Below are positions 5,279-8,717 of a DNA stretch of 8,717 nt, piece by piece (positions within the stretch are counted from its first letter, which is position 1; every line of letters begins with the position of its first letter). The DNA comes from Bacillota bacterium (GTDB lineage: Bacteria; Bacillota; Clostridia; Lachnospirales; WQUN01): the NCBI GenBank assembly GCA_009782085.1, contig WQUN01000246.1, positions 1-8,717 on the forward strand, read 5' to 3'. The notes under the pieces were generated by a model. That model was not told the DNA's origin. It saw nothing but the letters and a program-made list of their open reading frames with translations, and searched no databases. The translations under genes and the position numbers were made by a program.

Positions 5279-6151
5279 ATGCCCAAATTTTTTGCCGAAC
5301 CCCGGAACATGACCAGCGGCCGCGTCCTCCTGACCGGCGGGGACGCGGCGCACATCGCGAGGGTCCTCCGGGGCAAGGCCGGGGACGTGCACATAATCGG
5401 CGACGACCGCGGCGGGGACTACGAGTGCGAGATCCTGGAGATCGGGAAAAACAGGGATTCGGTGAGCTTTAAGATACTGCGCCGGCTGCCCGGCGAAAAC
5501 GAGCCCGGCGTAAGTATGACCTTGTATCAGGCATTGCCGAAGCTGGATAAAATGGACGCGATAATACAAAAATGCGTCGAGCTTGGCGTGGCGAGGGTCG
5601 TGCCGGTGATCACGGAAAACACGGTGGTCAGGACCGAGGCCGGAGGAGCGGCGCGCAAGCGGGATCGCTGGCAAAAGATCGCCGCGGCCGCCGCGAAGCA
5701 GTCCATGCGGGGGATCATACCGGAAATCGCGGGGATCGTGACGCTGGAAGAGGCGGTTTTGGGCGGGAGCTTCGGCGGAAAAGCCCGCGGGGCTTCCGGT
5801 TACGGCAAAAACTCCGCGGCGGATTATGGAAAAGAAAACGGCGAGGATTCGGCCGAAGACTTTAGCAAAGGCTCCGCCGCCGATTCGGCCAATGGCACCG
5901 CCGCGCGGGAAGAACTGCGCTTCGCGCCCTACGAGGGCGAAAAACATAACAGCGTCAAGTCGCTGCTAAGACAAAAAATATGTCGCAGCGTCGGGTTTTT
6001 CATAGGCCCGGAGGGCGGCTTCTCCGACAGCGAAGCGCGGCTTTTTCAGGAAAACGGGATAGCAACTGTGACTTTGGGGCCGAGGATCCTTAGGACGGAA
6101 ACAGCCGGGGCGACAACGTTGGCGATGATTTTATACGAGTGGGAATTGTGA
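5279..6151 (+). CDS. rsmE: 16S rRNA (uracil-1498-N3)-methyltransferase (RsmE) with low-complexity insert
   Basis: RsmE is a SPOUT-class enzyme that methylates N3 of U1498 in 16S rRNA using SAM. Family motifs are present in order: an N-terminal PUA-like region (HIARVLRGKAGD, 25-36), LPKLDKMDAIIQKCVELGV (86-104), RWQKIAAAAAKQSMR (130-144), GPEGGFSDSE (243-252) and LGPRILRTETA (266-276), the last two forming the knot and SAM pocket. At 290 residues it is about 45 longer than usual. The excess is residues about 163-212, rich in G, K, S, A, D and N, inserted before the knot between TLEEAV and LRFAPYEGE. The insert probably loops out, since no motif is broken. The start follows the prmA stop directly, with AAAGGA (5266-5271) 7 bases upstream inside the prmA end, which suggests coupled translation. 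I see no terminator after it. Confidence 0.93.
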   Translation: MPKFFAEPRNMTSGRVLLTGGDAAHIARVLRGKAGDVHIIGDDRGGDYECEILEIGKNRDSVSFKILRRLPGENEPGVSMTLYQALPKLDKMDAIIQKCVELGVARVVPVITENTVVRTEAGGAARKRDRWQKIAAAAAKQSMRGIIPEIAGIVTLEEAVLGGSFGGKARGASGYGKNSAADYGKENGEDSAEDFSKGSAADSANGTAAREELRFAPYEGEKHNSVKSLLRQKICRSVGFFIGPEGGFSDSEARLFQENGIATVTLGPRILRTETAGATTLAMILYEWEL

Positions 6152-6203
6152 AGGCGCAAAGTGTAAGGGACATACGCCGAGGCATACAGAAACTTACGCA
6201 ACC

Positions 6204-6260
6204 GCGAACCGAAACCTACGCCGCGGCGAACCGAAACCTACGCCGCGGGAACCGAAACTT
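6204..6260. repeat. 22-bp tandem repeat GAACCGAAACCTACGCCGCG
   Basis: Units start at GAACCG 6206, 6228 and 6249 (periods 22 and 21), the last ending in ACTTG rather than CCTACG. A degenerate earlier unit (CAGAAACTTACGCAACCGCG) lies at 6187-6206. The stretch is non-coding spacer between rsmE and the cysteine desulfurase. Confidence 0.75.
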
Positions 6261-6355
6261 GTAGGGAACGGTCTTGACCGTTCCGCGCTTCAAGCAGGGA
6301 TCGGCCTTCACCGTTCCGCGCTGTCAGGTAGGGAATGGTCAAGACCATTCCCTAC
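6261..6355. repeat. Three GTAGGGAACGGTC/GACCGTTCC palindromes in a row
   Basis: The unit at 6261-6287 (GTAGGGAACGGTCTTGACCG, then TTCCGCG) is followed by a degenerate copy (6295-6320) and a perfect palindrome GTAGGGAATGGTC-AA-GACCATTCCCTAC (6328-6355; 13-bp arms, 2-base loop). No T-run follows on either strand, so these are REP-like repeats rather than terminators. Confidence 0.75.
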
Positions 6356-6414
6356 AAAACCATTTTCGCAGTAAAAAAAGAGCGTTATCATTGCGTAATT
6401 TAAGCGGAGACGGT

Positions 6415-7548
6415 ATGAGCATCTATTTCGACAACGCGGCCTCCACCCCCGCGTCCCCGGGCGCGGCCGGGGCGGCGGCGGAAATGTCCGCCGCGAACTA
6501 CGGCAACCCCTCGGCGCTCCACGGCATGGGCCTTAACGCGGAGCGGGCCGTCAGGGCCGCGGCGGAGCGGGTTGCAGCCGCGCTGGGCTGCCGCGCCCCG
6601 GAGGTCGTTTTTACGTCCGGCGGCACGGAGGCGAACAACCTGGCCGTATTGGGCTGCGCCCGCGCCAGGCGGCGGCTCGGCGGCCATATACTGACCTCCG
6701 CCGCGGAGCACCCCTCCGTGGCGCAGGCCGTGACCGCGCTCGAGAGCGAGGGTTTCTCCGTGACCAGGCTTATGCCGGACGGCGGCGGGGCGCTCGATCC
6801 CGCCGCGGCGGCGGCGGCGGTCAGGCCGGACACTGTCCTGGCCAGCTTCATCCACGTGAACAACGAGACGGGCGCCATAAACGACGCCCGGGCCTTGGCC
6901 GCCGCCGTGAAAAGGGCGAACCCTTCGGCCGCCGTGCACATAGACGGCGTCCAGGCTTTCTGCAAGGTGGGCGTCGGCCTGACAGACGTCGACCTGTACT
7001 CGATAAGCGCGCACAAGCTCCACGGGCTGAAGGGGACGGGCGCGCTGTTCGTGAGAGGCGGCGTCAGGCTCGCGCCTCTGCTCTACGGCGGAGGGCAGCA
7101 AAACGGCTTTCGCCCCGGCACGGAGAACACCCCCGGTATCGCCGCGTTCGCCGCCGCCATTGGGGAAGCGCTACCCGAAATGGAAAAATCCGCGCAAAAC
7201 GCGCGGAATATCAGGAAAATTCTGATGTCTCTGGCGGACGGAACGGACGGGGTCTTTATAAACGGCGACCCCATCCGCTCGTCCCCGTATATACTGAACA
7301 TGAGCTTCCTCGGCGTGAAGGCGGAGGTGCTCGTCCACGCGCTGGAGGAGAGGGGCGTGTACGTCTCCACGGGCGCGGCCTGCTCCAGCCGCCGGAAAAC
7401 CGGCAACCACCTGAAATGGCTCGGCCTGGACGCCAAACGGGGCGAATCCGCCGTGCGCTTCAGCTTTTCCCGGTACAACACGGAGGAGGAGGCCCGCGTC
7501 TGCGCGGAGGCTGTCAGGAACGCCGTGGAGGAACTGCGGCGGGTATAG
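6415..7548 (+). CDS. Cysteine desulfurase (NifS/IscS family, PLP-dependent)
   Basis: The enzyme takes sulfur from cysteine, forming alanine and a persulfide used for Fe-S clusters, tRNA thiolation or cofactors. The 377 residues are the normal length. It starts YFDNAAST, with TSGGTEANN (67-75) binding PLP phosphate, His99 stacking on PLP, Asp177 in HIDGVQ, PLP Lys201 in SAHKLHGLKGTGAL, RPGTEN (233-238) and catalytic Cys323 in STGAACSSRRK. The start at 6415 is chosen because GGAG (6406-6409) precedes it by 5 bases and the family begins there; the longer reading from 6274 translates the palindromic repeats. A run of GCG codons gives a polyalanine stretch (130-135). No scaffold, sulfur acceptor or thiI gene is visible nearby, so its pathway cannot be fixed; the nearby prmA and rsmE would fit a role in tRNA modification (inference). 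Confidence 0.93.
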   Translation: MSIYFDNAASTPASPGAAGAAAEMSAANYGNPSALHGMGLNAERAVRAAAERVAAALGCRAPEVVFTSGGTEANNLAVLGCARARRRLGGHILTSAAEHPSVAQAVTALESEGFSVTRLMPDGGGALDPAAAAAAVRPDTVLASFIHVNNETGAINDARALAAAVKRANPSAAVHIDGVQAFCKVGVGLTDVDLYSISAHKLHGLKGTGALFVRGGVRLAPLLYGGGQQNGFRPGTENTPGIAAFAAAIGEALPEMEKSAQNARNIRKILMSLADGTDGVFINGDPIRSSPYILNMSFLGVKAEVLVHALEERGVYVSTGAACSSRRKTGNHLKWLGLDAKRGESAVRFSFSRYNTEEEARVCAEAVRNAVEELRRV

Positions 7549-7574
7549 TCGTTTCACTTTGAAATAAAGCGCGG

Positions 7575-8171
7575 TCAGCTCCCGTAATCCTGCATGATCC
7601 GCGCCAGCGCCGCGTCCCCGGTGATCTCTATCCCGTCCTCGAGCCTTTGCCGGTCCGAGGCGGGCAATGTCGAAACCGGCGTGTCGGTGATCTCCTTGAG
7701 GTTCGTCCCGTTTATCGGGGTCTGGTAAAAGACCGCGACGTACCCGTCCTTTACGCCCACGATGTAATACTGGCCGCTTTTGCCGGGTATCTCCCTGCGC
7801 ATGACGACCTTGTCCGCGGAGAACTCGACCACCTTCCAGTCCGTGAACTGGCTCGTCATCTCCTCCTCCGTCATGCCTATCAAAAAATAGGGCGCGGCTT
7901 CCTGGCTGGTGTCCGTCTGGCCGTCCTCGTGGTGATATTCGTATACGATCGTGGTGTCCGCCCGGATCTTCGCGATTTCGGGCATCGGCGAGGGAGAGGG
8001 CGAATCCTCGGCGGCGGGCGTCGCGGACGCGTATGGCGCCCCGGCGTAGAGCCCCAAGGCGGCCGGGCCGCTGCCCTCGAGATAGTTCCTGATATGGATT
8101 CCCGCGTATACCGCCGCCGCGCAAAGTACAAGCGCCGCGCACGACAGTACCGCGATCGTCAGTTTTTTCAC
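7575..8171 (-). CDS. Membrane-anchored BofC-like C-terminal domain protein
   Basis: The 198-residue protein begins at GTG 8171-8169, chosen because GGGAG lies 8 bases upstream and the product then opens with a clean signal-anchor MKKLTIAVLSCAALVLCAAA; the in-frame ATG at 8198 has no such site. One membrane segment (about 4-24) is followed by a flexible Pro/Ser/Ala linker (about 48-63, SPSPSPMP) and an extracytoplasmic domain: YFLIGMTEEEM (95-105), DWKVVEFSADKVVMRR (111-126), YYIVGVKDGYVAVFY (135-149), ITDTPVSTLPASD (161-173), and the end RIMQDYGS. I recognise this pattern from Clostridia proteins annotated with a BofC C-terminal domain. BofC in B. subtilis restrains forespore signalling to SigK processing; whether this protein does so is unknown. 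It converges on the cysteine desulfurase with 26 bases between stop codons. Confidence 0.68.
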   Translation of the reverse strand: MKKLTIAVLSCAALVLCAAAVYAGIHIRNYLEGSGPAALGLYAGAPYASATPAAEDSPSPSPMPEIAKIRADTTIVYEYHHEDGQTDTSQEAAPYFLIGMTEEEMTSQFTDWKVVEFSADKVVMRREIPGKSGQYYIVGVKDGYVAVFYQTPINGTNLKEITDTPVSTLPASDRQRLEDGIEITGDAALARIMQDYGS

Positions 8172-8248
8172 GTATTCATCTCCCGTATGCTCCGGCATGG
8201 CGGCGGATCGGAAACGGTTTTTCTGCCGCCTTGTTGCCTGAGATTCCT

Positions 8249-8254
8249 ATTATA
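8249..8254 (-). promoter_or_regulatory. Possible -10 box for the BofC-like gene
   Basis: A perfect TATAAT on the minus strand lies at the edge of the TATACCGGA palindrome, about 78 bases before the GTG start. No good -35 box or extended -10 is visible at the right spacing, so this is tentative. Confidence 0.3.
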
Positions 8255-8314
8255 CCGGAGTGCGAAAACATTAGCCTCTCATGTCGTCGGAAAATGTTTT
8301 CCGCATCCGGTATA
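8251..8314. repeat. TATACCGGA palindromic element, copy 2 (upstream of the BofC-like gene)
   Basis: The 64-base element runs from TATACCGGAGTGCGAAAACA (8251-8270) to AAAATGTTTTCCGCATCCGG (8291-8310) and TATA. The halves pair over most of their length, giving one long hairpin. It is the compact version of the element at 4157-4259, without the 38-base internal hairpin. Confidence 0.78.
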
Positions 8315-8398
8315 TGTCACGATTATTTCCATATTTTACATATTTTATTCAGGCAAGCGCTTTCGGCCTGCTGGCAGCTTACGGGCAGTTTATGCAAT

Positions 8399-8493
8399 AT
8401 ACAACCGTCATTCTGAGCGTAGCGAAGAATCTTTAAGACCCTTCGCCAGCGCTCAGGGTGACAGTCGATGGTGTCGTACATTAGGGAACAGCC
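8399..8493 (+). repeat. Dispersed CATTCTGAGCG repeat, copy 2 (left end incomplete)
   Basis: It holds the core GTCATTCTGAGCGTAGCGAA to GGGTGACA (8407-8463) and the right part CATTAGGGAACAGCC (8479-8493). The left part, GGTATCATTCTACAATG, is replaced by unrelated sequence. It is followed at once by copy 3 in the same orientation. Confidence 0.8.
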
Positions 8494-8494
8494 G

Positions 8495-8616
8495 GGGTAT
8501 CATTCTACAATGTGCAACCGTCATTCTGAGCGCAGCGAAGAATCTTTAAGACCCTTCGCTTGCGCTCAGGGTGACAGTCGATGTTGCTGTACATTAGGGA
8601 ACAGCCGAGGGCGGCG
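8495..8616 (+). repeat. Dispersed CATTCTGAGCG repeat, copy 3
   Basis: This full-length copy starts GGGTATCATTCTACAATG, has the core 8520-8576 and ends CATTAGGGAACAGCC, then GAGGGCGGCG. It lies one base after copy 2 in direct orientation and is inverse to copy 1 at 3888-4008. Short ORFs here only translate the repeat. Confidence 0.8.
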
Positions 8617-8632
8617 TCCCATATCCACTAAC

Positions 8633-8717
8633 TTAAAGATTCAACTGCAACTTTTTACTTTTACGTCGTTTTTCGGTACACAGGTTTATGAATGCAACTG
8701 CAGATTCTAAAAGAAAC
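8633..8717 (-). CDS. Possible C-terminal end of an unidentified gene running off the right edge
   Basis: On the minus strand a frame is open from the window edge to TAA at 8635-8633, giving 27 residues that include ESAVAFINLCTEKRRKSKK. A hydrophobic stretch followed by a basic tail would suit a protein C-terminus, and the region is AT-rich unlike the repeats next to it. This is too short to assign, and an open frame of 27 codons is not significant by itself. Confidence 0.22.
   Translation of the reverse strand, partial: FLLESAVAFINLCTEKRRKSKKLQLNL

Noticed and set aside
6328..6355. Perfect 13-bp palindrome as a terminator
   Set aside because: No run of T follows on either strand; it belongs with two similar REP-like units beside it.
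6274..6414. Extended cysteine desulfurase start
   Set aside because: The extra 47 residues come from the palindromic repeats; family length and the GGAG site support 6415.
7647..8549. A 300-codon plus-strand ORF
   Set aside because: It is antisense to the BofC-like gene and then runs into the CATTCTGAGCG repeat; it has no signal for translation or recognisable domain.

Overview
This window looks like a chromosomal segment of a GC-rich member of the Bacillota, probably an uncultured Clostridia-type bacterium. The evidence is the paired prmA-rsmE translation-methylation genes, a BofC-like protein of the kind found in spore-forming Clostridia, GGAGG-type ribosome binding sites, sigma-A-type promoters, and intergenic repeats of a style common in such genomes. 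This placement is an inference; the window holds no marker that fixes a species.

Left block (1-3340, leftward transcription): a promoter at 3312-3339 appears to feed a leader of about 650 nt. The leader holds a 24-codon ORF with a strong ribosome binding site, a string of hairpins and an intrinsic terminator. Next comes an ABC exporter of 792 residues with an unusual N-terminal region and zinc ribbon, and 33 bases later the start of a SAM-dependent methyltransferase that runs off the left edge. The layout (leader ORF, hairpins, terminator, exporter) resembles drug-responsive attenuation and is the most interesting candidate system here.

Middle repeat zone (about 3345-4300): no convincing protein gene. 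It is filled with nested inverted-repeat elements: a MITE-like element with GTCAGTCTAA ends, a second element with GGGTGCAGCAAATTT ends, duplicated 70-72 bp GGGACGCC palindromes, one copy of a dispersed repeat of about 120 bp, and a TATACCGGA palindrome just upstream of prmA. A promoter pointing right lies at 4122-4150.

Right block (4301-7548, rightward): prmA (ribosomal protein L11 methyltransferase) and rsmE (16S rRNA m3U1498 methyltransferase) abut with no gap. A repeat-filled spacer follows, then a cysteine desulfurase. Converging on it with only 26 bases between stop codons is a membrane-anchored BofC-like protein on the minus strand (7575-8171).

Right edge (8200-8717): a second TATACCGGA palindrome, two more copies of the dispersed repeat, and an AT-rich tail that may hold the last codons of an unidentified minus-strand gene.

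Product calls rest on motif recognition alone; no database search was run.
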